From positions 930,001 through 994,000 of the forward strand of contig AP035880.1 in the NCBI GenBank assembly GCA_045866215.1: 64,000 nucleotides of DNA. Reading direction: 5' to 3'. Below, one piece after another: positions 1 to 7,423 of the stretch. Numbering within the stretch: position 1 is the stretch's first letter; each line of letters starts with the position of its first letter. The notes under the pieces are model-generated. The model was not told where the DNA came from and made no database searches. It saw nothing but the letters and a program-made list of their open reading frames with translations. This DNA is from Croceivirga sp009797885. GTDB taxonomy: Bacteria; Bacteroidota; Bacteroidia; Flavobacteriales; Flavobacteriaceae. The position numbers and the translations under genes are program-made.

Positions 1-375
1 GCCACAAAACCAAAGTTTTCTGAAGAAGAACAAAAGCAGCTTCAAGTCATTGCCGATAATTTAATGCGATCGATGGAAGAAAATAAATGGTTCAAAGACC
101 CCGAACTGACGTTATCAAACCTTGCTGGTAAAATGCAAATCAAACCCTATTTACTTACCAAATGTTTGAATGCGGTGATTGACCAAAAGTTTGCTGATTA
201 TATCAATCAATTACGAGTTGAGGAATTGAAACATTTACTCCAGCAACCCGAAAATGAAAAATTCACATTGTTAAGTCTGGCCTACGAGGCCGGTTTTAAT
301 TCAAAATCATCGTTCAATAGAGCCGTAAAGAAGCACCTTGGAATCTCACCTACCGAATTAAAGACCAAGCTGTAA
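1..375 (+). CDS. AraC-family transcriptional regulator, C-terminal part (cut by window edge)
   Basis: The reading frame is open from base 1, so the N-terminus lies outside the window. The visible 124 residues are an AraC-type double helix-turn-helix DNA-binding domain. A first HTH (LTLSNLAGKMQIKPYLLTKC) is followed by the hallmark second one: SLAYEAGFNSKSSFNRAVKK, then LGISPTELK. Such proteins activate or repress transcription; the sensor part is not visible. In flavobacteria this terminal pattern often ends membrane-tethered regulators, but that cannot be judged here. Family assignment is firm, target unknown. Confidence 0.9.
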   Translation, partial: ATKPKFSEEEQKQLQVIADNLMRSMEENKWFKDPELTLSNLAGKMQIKPYLLTKCLNAVIDQKFADYINQLRVEELKHLLQQPENEKFTLLSLAYEAGFNSKSSFNRAVKKHLGISPTELKTKL

Positions 376-491
376 GGTTCATTTTTTTAATTGACACTTC
401 CCGCTTTCCTCAAGTTGGACTCAATTACGAAATTGGAACGTATGGCCATCATAAGCTTTCTACGTTTGGGGAAACAATAAATTTTTAAATC

Positions 492-881
492 ATGAAAGTA
501 AACGTAACGGTCCTAATTCTACTATGCTCCATGTTCTTGGTTTCGGCCCAAGAAACTGATGAAATCAACACCGAAGTCCTCTTGGGGGAGTGGAAACTGG
601 ACATGAGCCCTCAAAACCCGAACGACAACAATTTTGCCATGATGCGAATAACCAGCGTTGATAACAACGAAATGAAAGGCACTTTTTACAGGGAGGGTGT
701 CAAACTTAGAAATGGACGTATCAATACACAGTCGGCTATTATTTACGGAGCACTTATCTCGGGAGATAATTCCGGGGAATACAATAGTGCTTTTTATTTT
801 AAAAATGGAAAACTCTATGGAAGCACCCATGCCGTTCAAAGGGGATTTCTGGCCATTTGGGTGGCTGAAAAAATCAATTAA
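492..881 (+). CDS. Small secreted protein of unknown function
   Basis: This is a 129-residue protein with a clear Sec signal peptide (about residues 1-19, hydrophobic core VTVLILLCSMFLVSA, cleavage before QETDE). The mature part, about 110 residues, is rich in alternating polar and hydrophobic residues (GEWKLDMSPQ, MKGTFYREGVKL). This suggests a small beta-barrel of the lipocalin-like or META-like kind, which is inference from pattern only. It probably acts in the periplasm or at the surface. It stands alone between the AraC regulator and a convergent gene, with a hairpin terminator just after it. Confidence 0.65.
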   Translation: MKVNVTVLILLCSMFLVSAQETDEINTEVLLGEWKLDMSPQNPNDNNFAMMRITSVDNNEMKGTFYREGVKLRNGRINTQSAIIYGALISGDNSGEYNSAFYFKNGKLYGSTHAVQRGFLAIWVAEKIN

Positions 882-903
882 GGCCATTTCGCCCTCGCTG
901 AAT

Positions 904-932
904 CCCCTCTTTTTAGAGGGGGTATTCTTTTT
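904..932. terminator. Intrinsic terminator between convergent genes
   Basis: A perfect 7-bp stem CCCCTCT/AGAGGGG (904-910 and 915-921) with a TTTT loop is followed by a T-rich run. It lies between the plus-strand secreted protein and the minus-strand gene ending at 937, and probably ends the plus-strand transcript. Confidence 0.65.
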
Positions 933-936
933 AAAA

Positions 937-1305
937 CTAGGTTCGCTCTTTTACCAAACGAACCAAAGATTGAACCGTTTTTAATTGATTGAGTTCTTCG
1001 GTAGCAATCACAACTTCCAAACCATTTCCCCCTTCGGTTAGGACAATGGGAAAAGAAAATTTGTACCCAAACTTGCTTTTGTATTTTTTGGTAAACTCGT
1101 CTTTATGGAGAAATACCATCTCCAGGTCGGTTTCCTGTCTAAATTTTTTCCATGTCCTATTTTCCAAGACTGCGCCAAAGGTCAATTCGCATAACTTACA
1201 GTCATAGGTTTGGGGACTGAACACCTTGTGCATACTATCCAAAAAAGCATTGGCCTTGCCCGAGTTGGCGTTGTAGATAAAAAGTAGTTTTTGAACGTTT
1301 TCCAT
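937..1305 (-). CDS. Uncharacterised conserved 122-residue protein
   Basis: The frame also opens at 1326, but the second ATG (1305, MENVQKLLFIYNA) fits the protein better because it begins directly at a beta strand. The sequence has no signal peptide or membrane segment. A CKLC pair (in YDCKLCELTFG) could bind a metal. It looks like a small cytoplasmic alpha/beta protein of a kind common in flavobacteria and sometimes labelled GTPase, but no G-motifs are visible, so I assign no function. Confidence 0.6.
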   Translation of the reverse strand: MENVQKLLFIYNANSGKANAFLDSMHKVFSPQTYDCKLCELTFGAVLENRTWKKFRQETDLEMVFLHKDEFTKKYKSKFGYKFSFPIVLTEGGNGLEVVIATEELNQLKTVQSLVRLVKERT

Positions 1306-1377
1306 TTCTCTTAAAAGATAACGCATAATAGTAATTATTTTTTCCTCGGATTGTCCTTATTTTGACCGAATCAAACC

Positions 1378-2847
1378 ATGAAAATGAAAAATAGCTGCTT
1401 TGCCCTTGTTGCATTACTCCTATTGATAAGTTGCAATACCTCCGATAAGGAGAAAAGTTTTACGAAAAACAATGAACAGTTTAAATCTGAACTACAGCAG
1501 TTAAAGGCGTATTTCCATGTTCCCGGACTGGCGGTATTGGTCCAAAAAGGGGATTCCGTACTTTACGAGGATTACCTTGGCCATGCCAATATTGAGGAGA
1601 ATATCAAGGTGGATTCCACTACCCAATTCCCCATCGCGTCCATTACCAAGGTTTTTGCGAGTGTTGCTTTGTTCAAACTACGAGAAGAGGGAAAGCTTTC
1701 TTTTGAAGACCCCATCAACAATTATTTTGACGGCCCCATTTTTGACGATTCCATCAAAATTAAACACGTCCTGTCCCATACCTCGCAGGGAAGCCCAGGT
1801 GAAAACTTTTATTACAGTTATCGTTTTGGGGCGCTGACCCAAGTCATTGAAAAGGCATCTAAAACGTCGTTTGGGGATTATATTGGGAATGGGATTTTTG
1901 TACCCTTGGATTTGCAGCATACATTTTTGCTAACGGATTCAACTTCGGTTACCAAGACTATGGCCAGACCCTACAATTTTGATGGACAGGTGGTAGCAGG
2001 ACAAGTGGAATATGGTGCCTCTGCTTCTGCCGGGATTGTTACCAATCCAAGGGATATGGCCAAATTCTGTAAAGCCCTGGATAACAACCTATTATTGGAC
2101 GAAACCTCGAAGCTTGGGATGTACGCTCCCTTCGCATCCCACCTTCCCTACGGCCATGGTATTTTCTCTCAGGTGTTTAATGGCAAAAAAGTAATTTGGG
2201 CCTATGGGCAATACGATTCCTATTCCAGTTTGCTTTTAAAAGTTCCCGAGGACCGTTTGAGCCTTATCGTTTTTGCCAATAACAATTTGATGAGCGACCC
2301 GGCTCGACTTATCTATGGCGATGGTCTTTCCTCACTCTTCACCCAGAGCTTTTTAAAAAATTACGTGTTTGATTTTGGTGAGATGCCCCTATTTGAAGGC
2401 GGCACGGAAAAATTTCAAAATACCGAGCTGCACCGGAAAAAACTGCTTGCGGAAGCGTTGGCCTCTTCTTTTATGGCCCGTTTTGAGGATTCGGAACTGG
2501 AAAAAAGCAAAAAATTGCTTCGACGCGTATTCCTGGAGTATCCCGATTATTTGGCCTATGCCGACCTCAACCTATTGCACAACCTTACATTTATCAAAGA
2601 CGTACATTTTCATAAGGATTTAGGATCATTTGATGAATTTGACCCCCAAATTGAAGCCATAGCGAATACCCTATTGGAAAAAGATCAAAACAATCCCTAT
2701 GTGAATGTCTATATGGGAACTTTCCATGATCGCAAGGGAAATTTGGACAAGGCCCGATCCCATTTTGAGACTATTGCGAATGCCAAAAACTTTTCCCCTT
2801 TTTGGTACACTTCGGAAGCAAAGCGGTGGTTGGAAGAACACAATTAG
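1378..2847 (+). CDS. Serine hydrolase of the beta-lactamase/class C family, lipoprotein, with C-terminal repeat region
   Basis: A 489-residue protein with a lipoprotein signal (LLLLISC, Cys19). Residues about 35-330 form a penicillin-binding/class C beta-lactamase-like domain. The nucleophile motif SITK is at residues 88-91, a YSY triad (about 146-148) stands where YxN is usual, and a YGHG segment lies further on. Residues about 360-489 are helical and TPR-like (MGTFHDRKGNLDKARSHFETI). Members act as esterases, D-amino peptidases or other hydrolases at the envelope; the substrate cannot be told from sequence. It stands alone, codirectional with the next membrane genes. A second, signal-less family member is at 37415-38506. 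Confidence 0.85.
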   Translation: MKMKNSCFALVALLLLISCNTSDKEKSFTKNNEQFKSELQQLKAYFHVPGLAVLVQKGDSVLYEDYLGHANIEENIKVDSTTQFPIASITKVFASVALFKLREEGKLSFEDPINNYFDGPIFDDSIKIKHVLSHTSQGSPGENFYYSYRFGALTQVIEKASKTSFGDYIGNGIFVPLDLQHTFLLTDSTSVTKTMARPYNFDGQVVAGQVEYGASASAGIVTNPRDMAKFCKALDNNLLLDETSKLGMYAPFASHLPYGHGIFSQVFNGKKVIWAYGQYDSYSSLLLKVPEDRLSLIVFANNNLMSDPARLIYGDGLSSLFTQSFLKNYVFDFGEMPLFEGGTEKFQNTELHRKKLLAEALASSFMARFEDSELEKSKKLLRRVFLEYPDYLAYADLNLLHNLTFIKDVHFHKDLGSFDEFDPQIEAIANTLLEKDQNNPYVNVYMGTFHDRKGNLDKARSHFETIANAKNFSPFWYTSEAKRWLEEHN

Positions 2848-2960
2848 TTATGGCATCGGTTCAAAATCCTTTTAAGGTGTATAACAGCATTTGCTTTATG
2901 TTGAACAAGGGTTATTGTTGTGCATTCTTTTTCATGATTTAAATATGTTATCTTAAACCC

Positions 2961-3311
2961 ATGGATTTCATTATTGTCCTTATTGGCCACTGGATTGGGG
3001 ATTACCTGGTCCAGACCAGAAACATGGCCATTAAAAAGAGTAGCAGTATCAAATGGCTCCTAATCCATGTATTTACGTATACCGCAGTGCTTTTTGTTGT
3101 GGCCCAGTTCCTGTTTTCATGGCAGGTTGGTCTTGGATATACGCTATTTAATGGTGCCTTGCACCTGATTGTAGACTTTTTTACCAGTAAATTGACCACA
3201 AAATATCACGACAGGCCCAATATTTTCTATCCTATTTTGGGTTTTGACCAATTACTGCATACCCTCTGTTTGTATTGGACCTTTATAAATTCCGATGTTT
3301 TGGCATTATAG
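2961..3311 (+). CDS. DUF3307 family membrane protein
   Basis: A 116-residue polytopic inner-membrane protein with about three hydrophobic segments. It carries features of the DUF3307 family: the HWIGDYLVQT N-terminus, a conserved LHLIVDFFTSK segment and the later GFDQLLHTLCLYW motif with conserved Asp and His residues. Its biochemical role is unknown. It lies shortly upstream of another small membrane protein gene and could share a transcript with it. Confidence 0.8.
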   Translation: MDFIIVLIGHWIGDYLVQTRNMAIKKSSSIKWLLIHVFTYTAVLFVVAQFLFSWQVGLGYTLFNGALHLIVDFFTSKLTTKYHDRPNIFYPILGFDQLLHTLCLYWTFINSDVLAL

Positions 3312-3332
3312 CCGTTAATTAAATCCACCTAA

Positions 3333-3815
3333 ATGCAAATCACACCGCGTTCATACATTAAAACACTTACCCTAATCCATACGGCTTTAATGATAGGGCC
3401 ACTTTTGTTGGGTACTTTCTTTTTCCTGAACACCGAAATAATAAATACTGCGGAACAAGACGGCAATGCTGTGTTCATCTATGTTTTTCCCTTGATTGGG
3501 CTCATAGGTATTTTTGGGGGGAAGTTTCTTCATAAGCTATTCCTAAATCCACTTCTTCCAAAGGAAACCCTAGCTGAAAAATTGACTGGACTTCAATCTG
3601 CCCTGCTCATCCAATATGCATTACTGGAAGGACCGGCCCTTTTGAACATTATCTGGTTTGGACAAACGGGCAATGCTTTGTTCCTGACCGTTGGTGGGGT
3701 TTTACTGCTTTATTTGTTTGTATTGCGCCCCAAATCATCAAAAATAGAAAGTGATTTACAACTCAAAGGGGAACATAAAAGACAGTTTCATAACCTGGAC
3801 GAACCTTTACCCTAA
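3333..3815 (+). CDS. Uncharacterised four-helix membrane protein
   Basis: A 160-residue protein with four predicted transmembrane helices (about residues 14-34, 46-66, 88-108 and 115-132) and a charged C-terminal tail. I do not recognise the family. It starts 21 bases after the DUF3307 gene, and its stop codon overlaps the start of the DUF1287 gene (TAATG), so the three genes are likely one operon. Confidence 0.65.
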   Translation: MQITPRSYIKTLTLIHTALMIGPLLLGTFFFLNTEIINTAEQDGNAVFIYVFPLIGLIGIFGGKFLHKLFLNPLLPKETLAEKLTGLQSALLIQYALLEGPALLNIIWFGQTGNALFLTVGGVLLLYLFVLRPKSSKIESDLQLKGEHKRQFHNLDEPLP

Positions 3816-4411
3816 TGCGTGACCACATATTAACCCTGTTTCTGAGTATCCTATGCGTAACCCCTACCTTAGGTCAAGATGGATTTTATCAAAAATTAGC
3901 TGAAAATGCCCTTGTCCTTACTGAGGACAAGGTGGTTTACGACCCCGGTTATTTCGCGATCCCTTACCCCAATGGGGATGTTCCTTCGGACAAGGGAGTT
4001 TGCACGGATGTGATCATAAGGGCTTATCGCAAAATGGATATCGATCTTCAAAAAGAAGTTCATGAAGACATGCGGTCCAACTTTGACAACTATCCCAAGA
4101 TTTGGGGCTTAAAAAGACCGGATACCAATATTGACCACAGGAGGGTTCCCAATCTCATGGTATTTTTTGGGCGATTTGGAGAAACGCTGCCCATTACCAG
4201 GGATGGAAAAGATTACAAGCCCGGAGCTATCGTATGTTGGAACCTTGGCGGGGCCGTTACCCATATTGGTATTGTGAGCCCAAAAAAATCCCCTGATGGA
4301 AAACGACCCCTAGTGGTCCATAACATTGGTTCGGGACAGGTTTTGCAGGATTGCCTGTTTGATTATAAAATCATAGGACATTACCGTTATAACAACAGGC
4401 TTAGCCGTTAA
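3815..4411 (+). CDS. DUF1287 family secreted protein
   Basis: A 198-residue protein with an N-terminal signal peptide (LFLSILCVTPTLG, cleavage before QDGFY). The rest matches the DUF1287 family: YDPGYFAIPYPNGDVP, GVCTDVIIRAYR, IDHRRVPNL, then a GAIVCWNLGGAVTHIGIV segment and HNIGSG. The Cys in GVCTD and the His in VTHIG resemble the catalytic pair of NlpC/P60-like cysteine peptidases, which suggests a cell-wall amidase fold (inference). It probably acts in the periplasm. Translation is likely coupled to the preceding gene through TAATG. Its 3' end overlaps convergent gldC by 11 bp. Confidence 0.85.
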   Translation: MRDHILTLFLSILCVTPTLGQDGFYQKLAENALVLTEDKVVYDPGYFAIPYPNGDVPSDKGVCTDVIIRAYRKMDIDLQKEVHEDMRSNFDNYPKIWGLKRPDTNIDHRRVPNLMVFFGRFGETLPITRDGKDYKPGAIVCWNLGGAVTHIGIVSPKKSPDGKRPLVVHNIGSGQVLQDCLFDYKIIGHYRYNNRLSR

Positions 4412-4736
4412 GCTCCAATTTTTCGGCAAAGTACTCGCAAAAGTCCTTCATGGTCGCGGTCATTTTCTCATCTTGGGTGGCACGCATAAAGGTGTCTGAC
4501 AAGGTGACCAAGGTTTGATGAAAAAAGAGTTTCATCTCGTCAACGGGCATATCCTTGGTCCAAAGATCAATTTTTAAGGATTCCTTGTTTTTACTGTCCC
4601 AAACAGATAGCAACATGGCCTTTGCTTCCTCATTTTCCACGCCACCGTCTTCCGCGGACCAGGTGAGTTCCTCTGGAACCCTATTCTCGTCCAGTCCCAC
4701 TTTTAATCGTATTTCTGAAGTATGTGCTACTGCCAT
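4401..4736 (-). CDS. gldC: Gliding motility protein GldC
   Basis: A 111-residue cytoplasmic protein matching GldC of gliding Bacteroidota (HTSEIRLKVGLDENRVPEEL, a WSAEDGG segment, LKIDLWTKDMPVDEMKLFFHQTL). It has no signal or membrane segment. GldC is known as a small accessory protein of gliding motility, with its gene next to gldB. The gene follows gldB with touching stop and start codons (4736), so the two are cotranscribed. Its 3' end overlaps the convergent DUF1287 gene. Confidence 0.92.
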   Translation of the reverse strand: MAVAHTSEIRLKVGLDENRVPEELTWSAEDGGVENEEAKAMLLSVWDSKNKESLKIDLWTKDMPVDEMKLFFHQTLVTLSDTFMRATQDEKMTATMKDFCEYFAEKLELNG

Positions 4737-5704
4737 TACTTTTTCGGTTTATAGTTTGATTTTTTGAAAATTTCATCAGCGGGCATGTCCAAGAGCTCCA
4801 CCAAGGGAACTCCAGGATTTCTTTGTGCAAATGCCTTAATAATTTGCCAGCCCATATAACGCCCCAGCCTTCCGGGTGATTCGCTATCCAATTCCAGTTG
4901 AAACTTTGAGAATGGCGCTGGATCCAGAAACCGTCGGTCCAGCGCAGATTCCGTGCTGTACAACAACTCCCTTTCCACAAAATAACGCCAAATCTGTTCT
5001 TCATTGGCGGTGGCCCACTCCATTTCCGCATCAGTATAGTTTATTTTCCGGGCATCAGTGGCATTGGGAATCAAAATATCCTTTAGATAAAGTTCCTTCC
5101 CATAATAAACCATCCTGGAAAGAAATGTTCTATTGCGGGGATAATGATTGATCGTTTTGGCAAAAGCACCAGCTACATCGGAAACCAGGAACTTCTTGTC
5201 CAATCCCTGGGCAATATATCTTGAAATACTCCTGTAGAAATGATGATCCTGCCCCAAGTAATTGTCCAAACCCAATAACAAAAGGGAATCCGACAAAACA
5301 ACCCGATTTTCATACTGTACTTCGGACGTTAGGGTAATCCCTTTGGGAACCTTATATTTTGGAAAATAATACTTGATGTGCCGGAACAAGGAGATCAATT
5401 CCGACTCTTGTTCCCTAAAATCCCCGAAAGCCTTATCAACTTCGGAAAGCAATTCCTGTTGAATTGTATCCGTAAGCTTGGCCACCCAAACGCTATCTGG
5501 AAATTGTTTTGGGAATAAATAAGGGTATTTGGACTTAAGTGCGGGAATTTGATCAGGGCCTGCTTGGGCGAATTCCCGATCGAACCGCTCAATTTTCATA
5601 TCAATTGGAATCTTGGCAATCTCCTGTTCCAATGTATTGTCTTCCCCACATGAAATTAAAAGAATAAACAACAATGACGGAAAGTATTTTTGTACCCACT
5701 GCAT
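4736..5704 (-). CDS. gldB: Gliding motility lipoprotein GldB
   Basis: A 322-residue lipoprotein with signal YFPSLLFILLISC (lipid-modified Cys at residue 19 from this start). The mature part matches GldB: IDMKIERFDREF, KYPYLFPKQFPDSVW, then LGLDNYLGQDHHFY and PGRLGRYMGWQII. GldB is required for gliding in Flavobacterium and belongs to the GldN/type IX-associated gliding set. The frame opens at 5740, but a promoter -7 box at 5738-5745 would place the transcript start downstream of that ATG, and the signal peptide begins properly at 5704. It is cotranscribed with gldC and divergent from nadE. Confidence 0.93.
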   Translation of the reverse strand: MQWVQKYFPSLLFILLISCGEDNTLEQEIAKIPIDMKIERFDREFAQAGPDQIPALKSKYPYLFPKQFPDSVWVAKLTDTIQQELLSEVDKAFGDFREQESELISLFRHIKYYFPKYKVPKGITLTSEVQYENRVVLSDSLLLLGLDNYLGQDHHFYRSISRYIAQGLDKKFLVSDVAGAFAKTINHYPRNRTFLSRMVYYGKELYLKDILIPNATDARKINYTDAEMEWATANEEQIWRYFVERELLYSTESALDRRFLDPAPFSKFQLELDSESPGRLGRYMGWQIIKAFAQRNPGVPLVELLDMPADEIFKKSNYKPKK

Positions 5705-5737
5705 TATTAGCGTCCCAGCGTTTAAATTTACAAGCTG

Positions 5738-5745
5738 CAAAGGTA
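5738..5745 (-). promoter_or_regulatory. Promoter -7 box for gldBC
   Basis: On the minus strand the sequence reads TACCTTTG, which fits the Bacteroidota -7 consensus TAnnTTTG. A start of transcription a few bases downstream puts the 5' end near 5731, before the 5704 ATG. No clear -33 element is visible. Confidence 0.45.
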
Positions 5746-5771
5746 ATTTTTAGATTCATAAATAAAACATA

Positions 5772-6569
5772 ATGCAAACAGAAAAGGTAATTGAACATAT
5801 TGTCAATTGGTTGAGGGATTATGCCATCAATGCCAATGTGAAAGGTTTTGTCATTGGAGTTTCCGGAGGTATTGATTCGGCCGTAACCTCCACCTTATGT
5901 GCCAGAACCGGATTGGAACTCCTATGCGTGGAAATGCCCATACACCAAGGGGAAAGCCAAGTGACACGTGCGGATGGGCATATCAACTGGCTAATGGACA
6001 ATTATACCACTGTAAAGCGCCAACCCGTAAACCTTACCCCCGTTTTTGACAGTTTAGTGGCCGCCTTGCCAAAGGTAGTGGACGAAGAAAAACGTTTTAT
6101 GTCCTTGGCGAATACCCGTGCCAGGTTACGCATGACAACCTTATATTACTTTGCTGCCCTCAAAGGCTACCTGGTTGCCGGAACTGGGAATAAGGTAGAG
6201 GACTTTGGTATTGGTTTTTACACCAAATATGGGGATGGAGGCGTGGATTTAAGCCCTATCGCAGACCTTGTTAAGACCGAGGTGTATGCGCTGGGATCGG
6301 TTTTGGGGGTAAACCAAGACATTATGGAGGCACCTCCCACAGATGGTCTTTGGGGAGACCATAGAACGGACGAGGACCAAATTGGGGCCAGTTACCCTGA
6401 ATTGGAATGGGCCATGCAAATGGATGACGAAGGAAAGACCATTGCTGACTTTTCTGACAGGAAAAAAGAAGTGTTTGCCATCTACAAAAAATTCAATTCG
6501 GCAAATAAGCATAAGATGATTCCTATACCCATTTGTGAAATCCCTGATTCGCTAAAATCTGCATCTTAA
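5772..6569 (+). CDS. nadE: NH3-dependent NAD+ synthetase
   Basis: A 265-residue enzyme that amidates nicotinic acid adenine dinucleotide to NAD+ using ATP. The ATP-pyrophosphatase P-loop SGGIDSAV is at about residues 30-37. Further family motifs are RARLRMTTLYYFA, GTGNKVEDFGIGFYTKYGDG, then DLSPIADL and KTEVYALG. The length and the absence of an N-terminal nitrilase domain show that it uses ammonia, not glutamine. It is divergent from gldB, an order also seen in other flavobacteria. It is followed by an imperfect hairpin at 6595-6621. Confidence 0.95.
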   Translation: MQTEKVIEHIVNWLRDYAINANVKGFVIGVSGGIDSAVTSTLCARTGLELLCVEMPIHQGESQVTRADGHINWLMDNYTTVKRQPVNLTPVFDSLVAALPKVVDEEKRFMSLANTRARLRMTTLYYFAALKGYLVAGTGNKVEDFGIGFYTKYGDGGVDLSPIADLVKTEVYALGSVLGVNQDIMEAPPTDGLWGDHRTDEDQIGASYPELEWAMQMDDEGKTIADFSDRKKEVFAIYKKFNSANKHKMIPIPICEIPDSLKSAS

Positions 6570-6594
6570 CCGTATTTATCGCAATTAAAACGAA

Positions 6595-6621
6595 TAAAAC
6601 CCCAAAAATTCTGTGGTTTTA
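6595..6621 (+). terminator. Possible weak terminator after nadE
   Basis: TAAAACCCCA (6595-6604) pairs with TGTGGTTTTA (6612-6621) with one C/T mismatch and a 7-base loop. The 3' arm ends in TTTTA. It lies between nadE and the response regulator gene. Confidence 0.35.
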
Positions 6622-6737
6622 ATCAAATTTTGGGAGTTTTGTATTGCTATTTTGTTAACTTGCCCGTCATTCTTTGTAGGCTTTTAAGTACTAAAAAGAA
6701 TAACAACCAATATAAAGTTAAAGTAAAAACTACCCAC

Positions 6738-7367
6738 ATGATCAACGTTTTAATAGCTGATAGCCATCCGATTGTCCGTTTAGGGATAAAGCAGGTCTTG
6801 GCTTCTGCTTCAGGTTTCGAAGTCGTAGCGGATGTCGCATCCACTACTGAGCTTTTTGCGGCCTTGGAAAAAGTTACCCCCGATGTCGTAATGCTGGAAA
6901 TGGATATTCCAGAAATTAATGGGATTGCTACCCTGAGAAAAATCAAGCAAGAATTTCCTACCACAAAAGTCTTAATGTACAGTGGTCAATCCGAAGATGT
7001 CTACGCCCTAAGTACCATAAGGGCTGGTGCCTTTGGTTATCTATCCAAAACCGCTGATGTAGATTACATTATCGCTGCCATTAAAAAGGTAGCGGAAGGA
7101 AATATGTTTATTACCAATGAACTGGCGCAACGTTTGGCCTTTGATGAAGGAACACAAAAACCAAGAAGGTTCTTTAGAAAGCTTTCCACCAGAGAGGTGG
7201 AAGTACTGAAACTTCTGGCCAGCGGAAAGCGCAATAAAGAGGTTGCCGAAGGCTTAAACCTCAATGAAAAAACTGTTAGTACGTACAAAGCACGTTTAAT
7301 GCGCAAGTTGAACGTGGATAACCTAGTGGATTTGTTGCAACAAGCCAAAGCCTTGGAGCTTTATTAA
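6738..7367 (+). CDS. Atypical NarL/LuxR-type response regulator lacking the phospho-acceptor Asp
   Basis: A 209-residue protein starting MINVLIADSHPIVRLG. The frame extends upstream to 6630, but that part (36 residues) does not resemble a receiver. Residues 1-120 are a receiver domain and 145-205 a LuxR-type HTH (LSTREVEVLKLLASGKRNKEVAEGL, shown here as two overlapping motifs LSTREVEVLK and NKEVAEGLNLNEKTVSTYKA). Where the phosphorylated Asp should be (residue 54), the sequence is VMLEMDIPEING, with Glu instead. The second acidic-pocket residue is Ser (ADSH). The switch Lys (YLSK) is kept. It probably works without phosphorylation. No histidine kinase gene is adjacent. It ends in a strong terminator. 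Confidence 0.9.
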   Translation: MINVLIADSHPIVRLGIKQVLASASGFEVVADVASTTELFAALEKVTPDVVMLEMDIPEINGIATLRKIKQEFPTTKVLMYSGQSEDVYALSTIRAGAFGYLSKTADVDYIIAAIKKVAEGNMFITNELAQRLAFDEGTQKPRRFFRKLSTREVEVLKLLASGKRNKEVAEGLNLNEKTVSTYKARLMRKLNVDNLVDLLQQAKALELY

Positions 7368-7391
7368 GAAGAATCCATTAGTGTTTCGATT

Positions 7392-7419
7392 AAAAACCCC
7401 AGAAATTCTGGGGTTTTTA
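7392..7419. terminator. Strong bidirectional intrinsic terminator
   Basis: AAAAACCCCAG (7392-7402) and CTGGGGTTTTT (7409-7419) form an 11-bp stem, flanked by A and T runs on both sides. It separates the convergent response regulator gene and dnaG, and can serve both. Confidence 0.85.
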
Positions 7420-7423
7420 GTTT

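Noticed and set aside
522..887. A 121-residue minus-strand frame
   Set aside because: It lies opposite the secreted protein at 492-881, which has a convincing signal peptide. The minus frame has no recognisable features.
5740..5740. Longer gldB start
   Set aside because: The extra 12 residues precede a good lipoprotein signal and lie upstream of the likely transcription start.
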